From contig JAUIAO010000022.1 in assembly GCA_030425425.1 (NCBI GenBank), positions 1-64,000 of the forward strand: a stretch of 64,000 nt of DNA. The letters are read 5' to 3'. The translations under genes were made by a program, and so were the position numbers. The first letter of the stretch is position 1; the number at the start of each line of letters is the position of its first letter. Positions 1 to 9,423 of the stretch are shown piece by piece. The notes beneath the pieces are model-generated. The model did not search any database and had not been told where the DNA came from. It worked only from the letters and a program-made list of their open reading frames with translations. Source of the DNA: Bacteroidia bacterium (GTDB lineage Bacteria > Bacteroidota > Bacteroidia > Cytophagales > Cyclobacteriaceae).

Positions 1-59
1 TTTGTTTTTATTTTGCCGAAACCAACATAGACTTATTTTAAGCTTTATTTTATCGTCTG

Positions 60-1346
60 ATGAGTATACTTGACCTAATTACCTTATTGATTTTCCTGGC
101 TGCAGTTTTTACGCTGATTAACATCACAGTCCTAAAACTGCCTAGTACGATCGGGCTTATGGCCATCGCGCTCATGATGTCCGTTGTGATCCTGATTTTA
201 GGATATGCTTTTCCAGCTGTGACAAGAGGAGCAGAACATATCATTGAAGAATTTGATTTCAAAGAAGTCCTTCTTGGAGTCATGCTAAATTTCCTGCTTT
301 TTGCAGGTGCTCTTTCTGTAAACCTGAAGAAACTACTCGAAGAGAGACTTCCGGTCCTAGTATTGGCCGTGGGAGGAACTTTAATGTCCACCTTCATTGT
401 AGGATATTTGGTTTACACCATTTTCCCTTTGCTGGGAGTGGAAATTGAATTCATATACTGTTTGTTGTTCGGTGCGTTGATTTCTCCTACAGATCCGATT
501 GCGGTATTATCACTGACCAAAAAGTTTGGTTTATCCCAAAATCTGGAGATTAAAATAGCAGGAGAATCCCTATTCAATGATGGAGTAGGTGTAGTAGTCT
601 TTTTAACAATACTCAATATTGCCATGTCTACTCATGGTGGAGCTGAAGCAGCTCATGGAGCACATGGTGGAGGAGAAGTAACAGCTGCATCTGTGGCAAT
701 TCTCTTCGGACAGGAGGTAATAGGCGGTGTACTAATGGGAGCCTTATTCGGTTTCCTTGGATTCCGCTTGCTAGATTTTATCGATAATGATCACGTAGAA
801 TTAGAAGTGCTCGTTACATTGACCCTCGTGATGGTAGGTGGTCGATTGGCAGAGTTGATTCATGTTTCTGCTCCGTTGGCAATGGTAGTAATGGGACTAT
901 TCATTGGTAATGAAGGAAGAGATGAGAAACTAGCCAATGCTACTGGAGAATATGTTTTTAAATTCTGGCACTTACTTGATGAAGCATTAAATGCGATTTT
1001 GTTCATCCTCGTGGGGTTAGAAATGATTGTAATTGCAGGAACATTCACACCTAATAGTATCTTGGTGGGTGCTGTAGGTATTGTGATTGTATTGACTGCA
1101 AGATTTATTGGTGTAGCTGTGCCTGTAAAGATCATGTCGATTTTTAGGTCATTTGAGCCAAAAACAATCTCAATCCTCACTTGGGGAGGTTTGAGAGGAG
1201 GAATTTCTGTAGCGCTTGCGCTATCCTTATCTGATTTCGATTGGATTCAGCCTGCAGTATTTGAGACTATACTTTTTGCAACTTATTGTTGTGTGGTGTT
1301 CTCAATTCTCGTGCAAGGACTTACAATGAAGAGTTTATTGAAATAA
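60..1346 (+). CDS. Na+/H+ antiporter, CPA1 (NhaP-like) family
   Basis: A 428-residue polytopic inner-membrane protein exchanging Na+ (or K+) for protons in pH and salt homeostasis. Hydrophobic segments run the whole length. The ion-site motifs of the CPA family are visible: ISPTDP at residues 141-146 and GESLFNDG at 168-175, the latter holding the conserved Asn-Asp pair. A cytosolic or periplasmic loop at about residues 192-206 is rich in His, Gly and Ala (five His), which is unusual and could respond to pH or metals. The ATG start gives a membrane segment at once with no leader. The GPP34 gene follows 22 bp downstream on the same strand, so the two may be cotranscribed. Family is clear; the transported cation is not. 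Confidence 0.9.
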   Translation: MSILDLITLLIFLAAVFTLINITVLKLPSTIGLMAIALMMSVVILILGYAFPAVTRGAEHIIEEFDFKEVLLGVMLNFLLFAGALSVNLKKLLEERLPVLVLAVGGTLMSTFIVGYLVYTIFPLLGVEIEFIYCLLFGALISPTDPIAVLSLTKKFGLSQNLEIKIAGESLFNDGVGVVVFLTILNIAMSTHGGAEAAHGAHGGGEVTAASVAILFGQEVIGGVLMGALFGFLGFRLLDFIDNDHVELEVLVTLTLVMVGGRLAELIHVSAPLAMVVMGLFIGNEGRDEKLANATGEYVFKFWHLLDEALNAILFILVGLEMIVIAGTFTPNSILVGAVGIVIVLTARFIGVAVPVKIMSIFRSFEPKTISILTWGGLRGGISVALALSLSDFDWIQPAVFETILFATYCCVVFSILVQGLTMKSLLK

Positions 1347-1368
1347 TACATTATTATCAGATCTATTT

Positions 1369-2004
1369 ATGAAAATCAGCATAGCAGAAGGTTTATACCT
1401 AATTGCACTTGATGATGAAGAAGGGAGATTGTTATCTGCTGCAGAAAAATCAGTCATCCCTGGATTGATGAGTGCCGCAGTACTCGAACTACATCTTCTT
1501 AAGAAAATAAGTCTTAAGGGTGATGTGATTTCATCTGTTGATGATCCTTCGGGCACTGGTAATGGAATTCTAGACAAAATACTTCATAAAGTGAAAGGTG
1601 GTGTTGGGATAGTGGATATGGTAGAAGATCTATCACATCACTTCAAAGACATCATGGAAGACCTGAATGAACTGTTGAGTCAAAGAGGTATTTTGAGAAA
1701 AGAAGCTACAAAGTTGATGTGGATTCCTCTATCTGAACGAATGGATAATGCCAATTATGCATTTGAACAAGAAATCAGGAATAGCTTAAAGGCCATTGTT
1801 TTCAAAAACGCCAAACCAACACCATCATTCGTGGTGTTGATGTCATTGATTTTTGACTGTCACATTCTTGATGAGGTTTTTAAAGATAGTGATGAATTGA
1901 TAGATGCGGTTAAAGTGGCTAAAGACATTGTTTCTTCACCAGTGATCTCAGATGATTTGTCACAGACGTTAAAAACACTCAGAGCTTATTTCGAAGCTCG
2001 ATAA
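1369..2004 (+). CDS. GPP34 (GOLPH3-like) family protein
   Basis: A 211-residue soluble protein with the GPP34 pattern: an N-terminal segment of the form LYLIALDDEEG followed by an alternation of helices with acidic and leucine-rich faces. Eukaryotic GOLPH3 binds phosphatidylinositol-4-phosphate on the Golgi. Bacterial members occur mainly in Actinobacteria and Bacteroidota, where their role is not established; membrane-surface association is a reasonable inference. It lies 22 bp downstream of the Na+/H+ antiporter in the same direction, suggesting a two-gene unit. No catalytic motif is visible. Confidence 0.75.
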   Translation: MKISIAEGLYLIALDDEEGRLLSAAEKSVIPGLMSAAVLELHLLKKISLKGDVISSVDDPSGTGNGILDKILHKVKGGVGIVDMVEDLSHHFKDIMEDLNELLSQRGILRKEATKLMWIPLSERMDNANYAFEQEIRNSLKAIVFKNAKPTPSFVVLMSLIFDCHILDEVFKDSDELIDAVKVAKDIVSSPVISDDLSQTLKTLRAYFEAR

Positions 2005-2043
2005 ATAGTTTTTATTAGAAAAAAATCAAATCGGCAGAGAGAC

Positions 2044-2499
2044 CTAATCCTCGTTTAGATCCTCTGCTGATGTTGTTACCCCTCTGAGTTTGTTGTGCAG
2101 TAAGGCATCCAGCTCATTCTCTTCTTCATTTAAATAGAATTTGTAAAGCTGATCAACTTCTTCCTGTACCTTTTCGCGGCTTTGCCCGGATATATGGGTA
2201 TATGTCAGAGACTGTATGTCTTTGATAGTTTTTAATAGTGCGATCACAGAATCTTGCTTTTCCATCAGCTTATTGGCTCTGAAAGCCATGAAACCAAACC
2301 CTTCATGAGGGTTGTTATTATCTTTTTCTAATATCAGGTATTCAATACCGTCAACCGTGATTTTATCAAAATTGAAAATGATATTTTCGTGTATTTCACG
2401 GGGTTTGAACTCTTCTCCCTCAGTCAGATCACGGTTATGACATCCATGAAATGCAATAGTTACTATGCTGAGAATGAGAATAACTAGTAGTTTTTTCAT
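2044..2499 (-). CDS. Small lipoprotein of unknown function
   Basis: A 151-residue protein with a type II signal peptide: Lys-Lys, a hydrophobic core and a lipobox-like AFHGC with the acylated Cys at residue 20. The mature part is acidic and helical and ends in a Glu/Asp-rich tail; no known domain is recognised. Its start codon overlaps the stop of the upstream K+ channel gene by four bases (ATGA), so translational coupling and a shared transcript are likely. A periplasmic or inner-membrane partner of the channel is a guess from position only. Confidence 0.65.
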   Translation of the reverse strand: MKKLLVILILSIVTIAFHGCHNRDLTEGEEFKPREIHENIIFNFDKITVDGIEYLILEKDNNNPHEGFGFMAFRANKLMEKQDSVIALLKTIKDIQSLTYTHISGQSREKVQEEVDQLYKFYLNEEENELDALLHNKLRGVTTSAEDLNED

Positions 2500-3590
2500 G
2501 ATGATTTTTGGTTTTCACGGATAAAACCTTCTCCAACTCCAAATACGCGTTTCAGGAGTTTATATGCTTTTCCATTTAGGATCATGATAAGATAATCCCC
2601 TTGACTTATTTTAAGGTCACCCAGAGGGTTTTTGATAAGCCTTTTATTTCCAAATTTGTCTCTCTTGGTAATGCCTATCAAAACAGTGTTGTATTTTGAT
2701 TTTAGCTCTAAAAAAGCGTCCTGATAGGGTTTGCCCAAAAATGGGTTTTGGTTAGTAACCAGCATTTGCTTTATGTCATACTCTCCATCACCTTTAGCAA
2801 AAGACATGATGTCCTCACTATATCCAGCTACGTCAGGCTCAAACATATAAGATGCCAGGAGTTTGGAACTTATTTCGTGTTTAGAAATAGTATTAGAAAC
2901 TCCAGCGCTCAGAAAGGTGTCTTTTAAGTCACCATTATCCAATGTTACCACGAAATCCAGATTCGGGTAATACTTTTTAATGTTAAGTATATATACAAGT
3001 TTTTCTGTATCATTTTCCAGATTCACAAACACTATGGATGAATGATCAATATTTGCTTTTTTAAGCAACTCGAAGCTCTCAAAATCAGAGTAAAGTGTGA
3101 AAATATCCTTGCTGCTATATTGCTCTTTGATATGGTCTATGTCCTCTTTTTTATTCGTTACTATAGCCACTTTTTTACCTACTCCAATCAATTGATCCAT
3201 GACTAGTTTGCCAAAATCATTCCAGCCTATAATTACAGCATGATGCTCGAAATTAGTGCCATTGTATCCTAGTTTTTTGTTTTCCTGTATAGTAGCCATA
3301 AGGTTAGTGAATTGACCAATTAATAAACCATAAATACCCAAACTTGTCAAAATAAAAATGTATCCAATAATACGACCATAGAGAGTTGCAGGATACAAGT
3401 CTCCATATCCCACAGTGGTAAGCGTAACTACTGAATACCAAATGGCATTTTGCATATCCGTAATTGCTGATTGATTACTATCTCTTTCAACTGTAACCAA
3501 GGCAAAAATCAATAAGAAATAGACAATGAATCCTAATAGGATTTTGAAAGAAATGCTAAATGTTTTGCTTTTCAGGAGTTCTTGAAACAT
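2496..3590 (-). CDS. Potassium channel with RCK (TrkA-N/TrkA-C) domains
   Basis: A 364-residue channel of the two-transmembrane Kch/MthK type. The first membrane helix covers about residues 15-33, the pore helix and selectivity filter follow with TVGYGD at 59-64, and the second helix at about 72-95. An RCK N domain begins near residue 115 with a Rossmann segment (VIIGWNDFGK) that probably binds a nucleotide or ion, and a TrkA-C domain lies near 275-350. It mediates regulated K+ flux across the inner membrane. The downstream lipoprotein gene overlaps it by four bases. It is divergent from the GH15 gene, and the intergenic region holds a 22-base inverted repeat. Confidence 0.9.
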   Translation of the reverse strand: MFQELLKSKTFSISFKILLGFIVYFLLIFALVTVERDSNQSAITDMQNAIWYSVVTLTTVGYGDLYPATLYGRIIGYIFILTSLGIYGLLIGQFTNLMATIQENKKLGYNGTNFEHHAVIIGWNDFGKLVMDQLIGVGKKVAIVTNKKEDIDHIKEQYSSKDIFTLYSDFESFELLKKANIDHSSIVFVNLENDTEKLVYILNIKKYYPNLDFVVTLDNGDLKDTFLSAGVSNTISKHEISSKLLASYMFEPDVAGYSEDIMSFAKGDGEYDIKQMLVTNQNPFLGKPYQDAFLELKSKYNTVLIGITKRDKFGNKRLIKNPLGDLKISQGDYLIMILNGKAYKLLKRVFGVGEGFIRENQKSS

Positions 3591-3657
3591 TTGACGATGT
3601 TAGGTTGATTTCAAATATAGTTAAAAGCATGATTTATTAGGAATAATCTTCATAGAG

Positions 3658-3679
3658 TACATTTTTGGCTAAAAATGTA
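3658..3679. promoter_or_regulatory. Inverted repeat between divergent channel and GH15 genes
   Basis: TACATTTTT and AAAAATGTA are perfect 9-base arms separated by GGCT. The dyad sits 68 bp upstream of the channel start and 104 bp upstream of the GH15 start, where an operator for either or both would be expected. It could also be a chance AT-rich dyad; no regulator is assigned. Confidence 0.3.
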
Positions 3680-3782
3680 TTTATGGTGATATTTTACAGG
3701 TTGCAAAATAATTATTGTTTAATTGGTGGAATATTAATAAAATAGCGTGTTTATTACATAATTCACACTTTAATTAAACTTC

Positions 3783-5567
3783 ATGCAAAAAAGACATACT
3801 TACGATTACGGGGTAATCGGAAACTGTGCATATACTGCTCACATTCATATGGACACCAACATCTCATGGATGTGTTGGCCAAGGTTTGACAGCTCCTTTA
3901 TTTTTGGTAAACTACTGGATCACAACAAAGGAGGTGAGTTTTCAATCAAACCAATCAATGAAGGTTTTGAGACCAAGCAGTATTATATTGAGAATACCAA
4001 CATGCTCTGCACGGAGATTACTACAGAAAATGGTAAGTATAAGGTAACAGATTTTGCACCACGGTTTTTTCAAATGGATCGCTATTATAAGCCTTTGATG
4101 CTTATCCGTAAGATTGAAAGAATAGAGGGTAGTCCAAAAATCGTGGTGAAGTGTCATCCCAAAGGTAATTATGGGGAACTCAACCCTGAGCACTCAATGG
4201 GAAGCAATCATATTAGATTTTTAGGTTTGGATGCACAAGTCAGGCTGACGACTAATATTTCTTTGAATTATGTGATGGATGAAGAAAGTTTCGTACTCAA
4301 TGAGACTAAATATCTGGTTTTAACCTATGGGCCACCACTGGAAGGACCATTGATGGAAACAGTAGACAATTTTTACACTCGGACCAGAGAGTATTGGAGA
4401 GGATGGGTGAAAACTGCTAATATTGTTCATTTTCATCAGCGAGCGGCTATTCGGTCTGCTTTGATTCTGAAAATCCATCAGTATGAAGATACCGGAGCAA
4501 TCATTGCTGCTGCGACGACCAGTCTTCCCGAATCACCAGGAAGTACCCGTAACTGGGATTATCGCTTTTGCTGGATGAGGGATACTTATTATACGCTTAA
4601 TGCTTTCAATAACATTGGTCACTTTGAAGAGTCAGAAAAGTACTTTCACTACATTCTGAATACAACAGTGGAAGAAAGTGATCGCTATCAGCCTCTATAC
4701 GGAATAAGCGGGCAAAAACAACTCACTGAAAAAGAAATTCCTTTGGCCGGATATGAAGGAAATCAGCCAGTGCGCATTGGTAATGATGCTTATACTCATA
4801 TTCAAAATGACGTATATGGACAGGTATTGATTTCCTTGTTGCCATTATATGAAGATAAGCGTATCATATTTACGGAGAGATTTGACTCTGCGGAATTGGT
4901 TTCCAAAACGCTTGATATGATCGAAAAGACTTTTGATGAAAAAGATGCAGGTCTATGGGAGTTTAGAAATTTAGCACAACATCATACTTATACTTATTTA
5001 TTTCATTGGACAGGTAGCAGTGCTGCTCTGAAAATAGCTAAAGTGATAGGGGACGAGAAGATGATCAAGAAGGCTCAGGAATTGAAAGATCGCTCTCATG
5101 CTATGATTCAGAAGAGCTATGTGCCTGAGAAGAAAGGTTACGCTCAGGCCGTGGGAGTGGATAGAATGGATGCCAGCACACTCCAACTCATTATGATGAA
5201 TTATCTGGATCCCAACTCTGAAGAGGCTAAAGATCATTTAGTTGCACTTGAAAAAGAGCTACATGCCAAAGATGGACTTTTCTACCGATACAAACATCAG
5301 GATGATTTTGGCGAGCCGGAGACTACCTTCTTGATCTGTGCTTTTTGGTACGTAGAGGCCCTTGCATGTGTAGGCAGGCTAGATGAGGCCATTAAGTATT
5401 TTGAAAACCTGCTGTCGTATTCCAATCATGTTGGGTTGCTCAGTGAGGATGTAAAAGAATCAGATGGTAGTATGTGGGGAAATTTTCCACAGGCTTATAG
5501 CCACGTTGGATTACTCAACGCGGCTTCAAGAATTGCTAGAAAACTAGACAAGCCAGACTTCTTATAG
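3783..5567 (+). CDS. Glycoside hydrolase family 15 protein (glucoamylase/trehalase-type)
   Basis: A 594-residue protein with the GH15 layout: an N-terminal beta-sandwich (about 1-210) and a C-terminal (alpha/alpha)6 barrel (about 215-594). The hallmark NWDYRFCWMRD is at residues 257-267, the general-acid region GLWEFR at 390-395 (Glu393), and the second acidic site near the C-terminus in LLSEDVKESDG. It hydrolyses an alpha-glucosidic bond by inversion. There is no signal peptide, so it acts in the cytosol. It converges on, and overlaps by six bases, a fused trehalose-6-phosphate synthase/phosphatase gene, which favours trehalose or a related alpha-glucoside as substrate; GH15 trehalases are known in other phyla. 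Substrate is inference. Confidence 0.85.
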   Translation: MQKRHTYDYGVIGNCAYTAHIHMDTNISWMCWPRFDSSFIFGKLLDHNKGGEFSIKPINEGFETKQYYIENTNMLCTEITTENGKYKVTDFAPRFFQMDRYYKPLMLIRKIERIEGSPKIVVKCHPKGNYGELNPEHSMGSNHIRFLGLDAQVRLTTNISLNYVMDEESFVLNETKYLVLTYGPPLEGPLMETVDNFYTRTREYWRGWVKTANIVHFHQRAAIRSALILKIHQYEDTGAIIAAATTSLPESPGSTRNWDYRFCWMRDTYYTLNAFNNIGHFEESEKYFHYILNTTVEESDRYQPLYGISGQKQLTEKEIPLAGYEGNQPVRIGNDAYTHIQNDVYGQVLISLLPLYEDKRIIFTERFDSAELVSKTLDMIEKTFDEKDAGLWEFRNLAQHHTYTYLFHWTGSSAALKIAKVIGDEKMIKKAQELKDRSHAMIQKSYVPEKKGYAQAVGVDRMDASTLQLIMMNYLDPNSEEAKDHLVALEKELHAKDGLFYRYKHQDDFGEPETTFLICAFWYVEALACVGRLDEAIKYFENLLSYSNHVGLLSEDVKESDGSMWGNFPQAYSHVGLLNAASRIARKLDKPDFL

Positions 5568-7733
5568 AAGGCTGGCGAGCAGTTTGCGAATATCTGTGTG
5601 ATCAGTAACTCTGTACTTGGCAGCTGAAGACATATTACCTACCTTGATGGTAAATGCATCATCAGGCATGGCTTTGAAGGTGTCTTCATCTGTCCAGTCA
5701 TCTCCACAAGCGAGTATAAAATCTGATTCGTATTTGTTGAGCCATACAGTAGCAGCTCTTCCTTTGTCTATTTCGGAGTTCTTGATTTCCACTACTTTAT
5801 TCCCTTCTAGCACTTTGAGGTTTTTATCTACCGTGATATACTTCAGGTGACTCGTCAGTTCTCTGGTTCTTGCCTCGCCAAGTCCCGTTTCCACCTTTCT
5901 GTAATGCCAAACCAGTGAGTAATCTTTCACCTCTACGAAGGAGCCAGGGGTTCTATCTACGTAGCCTTTTAGCACTTCCATGATCGGGTCTTTCCATGAG
6001 TCGTTAAGATTGATAAGCGTTCTGAACTCTTTACCTTTTTCTTTGATCCAGACCCCATGTTCAGCAATAATTTCCAAATCAAAATCACTAAGCCATTCTT
6101 CTAGTGTATCTCTGCCTCTTCCGCTGATGATTACTACCTGGTTTTTCTTGTCTTTGGTAAGCTTGCTGAGTATGTCAATTAATTCTTTGTCGGGCTTGGT
6201 TTTGGTAGGGTCACTATCAAAACCTACGAGTGTTCCATCATAATCGAGGAAGATCATTCGTTTTTCTGCAGACTTATAACCTGTGATCAGGCGGTCTGAA
6301 ATTTGATTGTCAAGTATTTCTGTTTCCAAATCTTTCTGTACTTTTTTAATGTAATTCAATCCTTTCATGAACATGCTTACCCAGTGATGGATATTATAGT
6401 GCTTCAAAGAATTTTGCATGCTGCTAATCTGGGCCATTTGTTTTTTTACAGGCATCGTGAGTGCATTTTTCAGAGCGGTTACCATCTCACCCATGTCATT
6501 AGGGTTGATGAGAATTGCGTCCGACAATTCTTTCGATGCACCTGCCATTTCACTAAGAATCAATACACCTTTTTTATCCAACCTGCTGGCAATGAATTCT
6601 TTACAAACCAGGTTCATTCCATCACGCATAGGAGTGACCAATGCTACTTCCGCCATTCTATAAAATGCTGAGAGGGCGTTTAGAGGAAAAGATCTGTAGA
6701 AATAATGGATGGGTGTCCAGTTGAGTCGTGAGTGGTGACCGTTGATTCTTCCTACCAATAGATCAACTTCTTCTTTCAATTCTTTGTATTTGCCTACTTG
6801 ATCTCTGGAAGGAACCACCACCATGAGCAAAGACACCTTGCCTACATATTCAGGGTATTCTCCCAAAAACCTCTCAAATGCCCTTAATCTCTGTGGAATT
6901 CCTTTTGAATAATCGAGGCGGTCTATTGATAAAATCAATCTCTGATCACCGATAGAGGTCCGATATCTAACTTCTCTGGCCAGTGTCTCCGGTGAAGCTG
7001 CAGATTCGGCATATTTGTCATAGTCTATTCCCATAGGTAGGGCGTCCACCATCACTTTACGATTGTCTACATTGATTTGTCCATTGCTATTTCCTAATCC
7101 CGCCAATCTATTCACTGAAGAGAGGAAGTGACGCATGTCATCATAAGTGTGAAATGCCAGAAAATCTGCTCCCAGCATGCCTTCTAATAGCTCTCGTCTC
7201 CATGGTAATAATCTGAAAGACTCGTATGAAGGAAACGGTATGTGTAGGAAAAAACCTATACTAGCTTTTGGAGCATGCTCCCTGAGTAACTGTGGAAGAA
7301 GCAAGAGCTGATAGTCATGAATCCATATGGTATCATCTGGCTCCAATACTTCTTGAATAGCTTTGGCGAATTTCTTATTTACTTTCTGGTAGGCTTTCCA
7401 AAGATCATCATCATAGACAATGTATTGGTTGAAATAATGGAAGTTTGGCCAAAGTGTTTCGTTGCTAAAACCCTCGTAAAAATCTTCAATCTCAGTGGTA
7501 GTAAGAAACACAGGTTTCATACTTTCTTTTTTGAGATTAGTAATGACTTCCTGCTGCTGATCAGACTTATTAATGGCTAGTCCTGGCCATCCGATCCAGA
7601 CATTATCACCCTCTTTGTAAATAGATCCCAGTCCGGTTGCTAGCCCTCCTTCACTTGGTTTGTAAATAAACTTCCCATCCTCTTGTGAGATTTTGACAGG
7701 CAATCGGTTTGATACTATGATTGTTTTGGCCAT
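5562..7733 (-). CDS. Bifunctional trehalose-6-phosphate synthase/phosphatase
   Basis: A 723-residue fusion. Residues 1-465 are a GT20 trehalose-6-phosphate synthase (OtsA) joining UDP-glucose and glucose-6-phosphate: visible signatures are IVSNRLPV at 6-13, WIHDYQLLLLP at 137-147, HIPFPSYE at 164-171, and the nucleotide-sugar site DRLDYSKGIP at 271-280 and PMRDGMNL at 368-375. Residues 490-723 are an HAD-type phosphatase (OtsB) with DYDGTL at 497-502 and a late acidic motif GDDWTDED. Together they make trehalose in the cytosol, an osmolyte and stress protectant. The gene's last six bases overlap the 3' end of the convergent GH15 gene, so antisense interference between the two is possible. Confidence 0.94.
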   Translation of the reverse strand: MAKTIIVSNRLPVKISQEDGKFIYKPSEGGLATGLGSIYKEGDNVWIGWPGLAINKSDQQQEVITNLKKESMKPVFLTTTEIEDFYEGFSNETLWPNFHYFNQYIVYDDDLWKAYQKVNKKFAKAIQEVLEPDDTIWIHDYQLLLLPQLLREHAPKASIGFFLHIPFPSYESFRLLPWRRELLEGMLGADFLAFHTYDDMRHFLSSVNRLAGLGNSNGQINVDNRKVMVDALPMGIDYDKYAESAASPETLAREVRYRTSIGDQRLILSIDRLDYSKGIPQRLRAFERFLGEYPEYVGKVSLLMVVVPSRDQVGKYKELKEEVDLLVGRINGHHSRLNWTPIHYFYRSFPLNALSAFYRMAEVALVTPMRDGMNLVCKEFIASRLDKKGVLILSEMAGASKELSDAILINPNDMGEMVTALKNALTMPVKKQMAQISSMQNSLKHYNIHHWVSMFMKGLNYIKKVQKDLETEILDNQISDRLITGYKSAEKRMIFLDYDGTLVGFDSDPTKTKPDKELIDILSKLTKDKKNQVVIISGRGRDTLEEWLSDFDLEIIAEHGVWIKEKGKEFRTLINLNDSWKDPIMEVLKGYVDRTPGSFVEVKDYSLVWHYRKVETGLGEARTRELTSHLKYITVDKNLKVLEGNKVVEIKNSEIDKGRAATVWLNKYESDFILACGDDWTDEDTFKAMPDDAFTIKVGNMSSAAKYRVTDHTDIRKLLASLL

Positions 7734-7823
7734 TGTTACGCAGTTTCATTAAATATACAATCCAGCATTTGAATTGTTCGGTTGTGGTTGTTTATTAACA
7801 TGTAAACTTTGTTGCGCCGGGGT

Positions 7824-8624
7824 TTACCCAAAGCTACTTTTTAGTCTTATCTGGGTTAATTTTCTTTTGGTATCCAATGGAAAATCACCCTTCATCATCC
7901 AGTCATAAAAACCGGGTTCTCTTTTTAATACTTCTTTCACTGGCTTTCCTCTGTGTTTGCCAAAGTTAAATATTTCCTCTCCCTCTTCATTGTAAACGAT
8001 CCTGCCAGCAAGGTCTACCATCCTCTGATTGGTGATTTCATGGAGTTTGCCCATGTCATTGGTAATGGTTCCCATCTCTTTGCCCAATAGGTCTACCACT
8101 TTCTCTCCATTGTATCTATCTACCTGAGCAGTAAGTACTTCCAGCGTGGCTTGTGTATCGGCTAGCGCACTGTGAGCGTTTTCCAATGGTTTGTTGCAGT
8201 AAAACTTATATGCAGCTGATAGGTTTCTTTTCTCCATTAAATGAAAAATCTTCTGTGCATCTACAAGCTTCCGATTATCCACCTCGAAATCTACGTTTGC
8301 TCTGAGGAATTCTTCTACGAGCATTGGTACATCAAACTTTAGAATATTAAATCCGGCAAGATCACAACCTTCCAGCCAAGTAGCCAATGATTTAGCCACT
8401 TGCTTGAAAGTCGGTTCGTCTTTCACGTCTTCATCATAGATGCCATGAATCAAGCTTGTTTCCACAGGAATAGGAATTCCCGGGTTTATTTTTCTGCATT
8501 TTTCTTCTACCGATCCATCTGGAAAAACTTTGATCAAAGCCATTTCCACGATTCGGTCATGAGAAATATTAGTCCCTGTAGTCTCCAGATCAAAAACTAC
8601 CAAAGGATTCTTTAAATGGAGCAT
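7824..8624 (-). CDS. 3'-5' exonuclease, DnaQ-like DEDDh family
   Basis: A 266-residue exonuclease. Exo I is VFDLETTG at residues 9-16 (Asp and Glu ligands), Exo II is FNILKFDVP, and Exo III is HSALADTQ with the DEDDh His and Asp. A C-terminal module reading FNFGKHRGKPVKEVL and then PGFYDWM matches the ExoX-like C-terminal domain often attached to such nucleases in Bacteroidota. It is not a polymerase III epsilon subunit proven by context; a proofreading-like or repair role is likely. Its start overlaps the stop of the upstream gene by one base (TAATG), so the two are probably translationally coupled. Confidence 0.88.
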   Translation of the reverse strand: MLHLKNPLVVFDLETTGTNISHDRIVEMALIKVFPDGSVEEKCRKINPGIPIPVETSLIHGIYDEDVKDEPTFKQVAKSLATWLEGCDLAGFNILKFDVPMLVEEFLRANVDFEVDNRKLVDAQKIFHLMEKRNLSAAYKFYCNKPLENAHSALADTQATLEVLTAQVDRYNGEKVVDLLGKEMGTITNDMGKLHEITNQRMVDLAGRIVYNEEGEEIFNFGKHRGKPVKEVLKREPGFYDWMMKGDFPLDTKRKLTQIRLKSSFG

Positions 8625-9226
8625 TATGCCAGGGTTTTTAAAGCTGAGTAAAACTGTTTTTTTGAAATCCCGATTCGCCCAAGTAGCATTTTTGCTCCGG
8701 CGGCATGGTTGGGAAAACCTTCGTTATCTGTTCTGATGACAATGTGCTCATCTCCCGGTTCGAAAATAAACCCATCATCTGTTTGCTTGCATTTGAGGGC
8801 TTTGTATTCGAAAGATTTCACATCTTCACGCTCTTTTTTGCCAATCATTGTAGCTACATGGTCATCTTCAAAATACACCAATGAACCTGCTTTTGGGAGC
8901 TGATCAGCAAGTTTTTCGTATTCGAGCACTACTTCGTCGAAAGACTGGTATCCTGCTGGCAATCGCTCGCCTATCCTGTGAATCAGTAAAATATGGAGAT
9001 CCAGGTCATGAAAGTATGGCTTTCCATCCGCCTTCTCATCGCCGCCCTTGATGATGATTACAGGGGCATCAGTAAAATTAGTTTCTTCTCCTATGCTGTA
9101 AAAATCGACCTCTTTGCCGACATGATTGACTACCAATTGGCACAAATCAAAAATTTCTTCAACGCCTCGGGTGCCACCTATGTAGATACGTTGTTTGTTT
9201 TTAATGGGAGCTGTGTCTATTTGCAT
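8624..9226 (-). CDS. Conserved hypothetical protein coupled to the exonuclease
   Basis: A 200-residue soluble protein that I do not recognise. It opens with a strand-turn segment (QRIYIGGTRG) that could begin a nucleotide-binding fold, followed by mixed alpha/beta sequence; no signal peptide, membrane segment or clear catalytic motif is visible. The stop codon shares one base with the exonuclease start, so both are made from one message. The gene is divergent from dnaB across 197 bp. A role in DNA metabolism is suggested only by these neighbours. Confidence 0.65.
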   Translation of the reverse strand: MQIDTAPIKNKQRIYIGGTRGVEEIFDLCQLVVNHVGKEVDFYSIGEETNFTDAPVIIIKGGDEKADGKPYFHDLDLHILLIHRIGERLPAGYQSFDEVVLEYEKLADQLPKAGSLVYFEDDHVATMIGKKEREDVKSFEYKALKCKQTDDGFIFEPGDEHIVIRTDNEGFPNHAAGAKMLLGRIGISKKQFYSALKTLA

Positions 9227-9315
9227 TTTGAATTTAGTCTCTGTTCAAAAATAATTGAAAAAGGGTCGGTGACAAACTTTTTATGGATTTAGGCGAATCT
9301 ACGCCAAAAGGAAAA

Positions 9316-9324
9316 TTATCCACA
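9316..9324 (+). promoter_or_regulatory. Consensus DnaA box upstream of dnaB
   Basis: TTATCCACA, the strong DnaA-box consensus, lies 100 bp upstream of the dnaB start. It is the only copy in this intergenic region, so it is not an origin; it could let DnaA-ATP adjust dnaB transcription. Inference from sequence and position. Confidence 0.4.
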
Positions 9325-9380
9325 GTAAAGATTGTTAGTAAGATGTTAATAGATAAAATATCTAATCAATACAGGGGTAG

Positions 9381-9388
9381 TAAGTTTG
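9381..9388 (+). promoter_or_regulatory. Putative -7 element for dnaB
   Basis: TAAGTTTG matches the Bacteroidota -7 consensus TAnnTTTG and lies 36 bp upstream of the dnaB ATG. No good TTTG -33 element is seen at the expected spacing, so the promoter would be weak or activated. Confidence 0.4.
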
Positions 9389-9423
9389 CCCGTTCTAAGT
9401 TCTAAACACATTAACCGAGACGC

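Noticed and set aside
6303-6671. 122-codon + strand frame inside the trehalose synthase gene
   Set aside because: Shadow of the real gene on the other strand; no protein-like features.
9227-9423. Replication origin upstream of dnaB
   Set aside because: Only one DnaA box is present and there is no dnaA or dnaN nearby.
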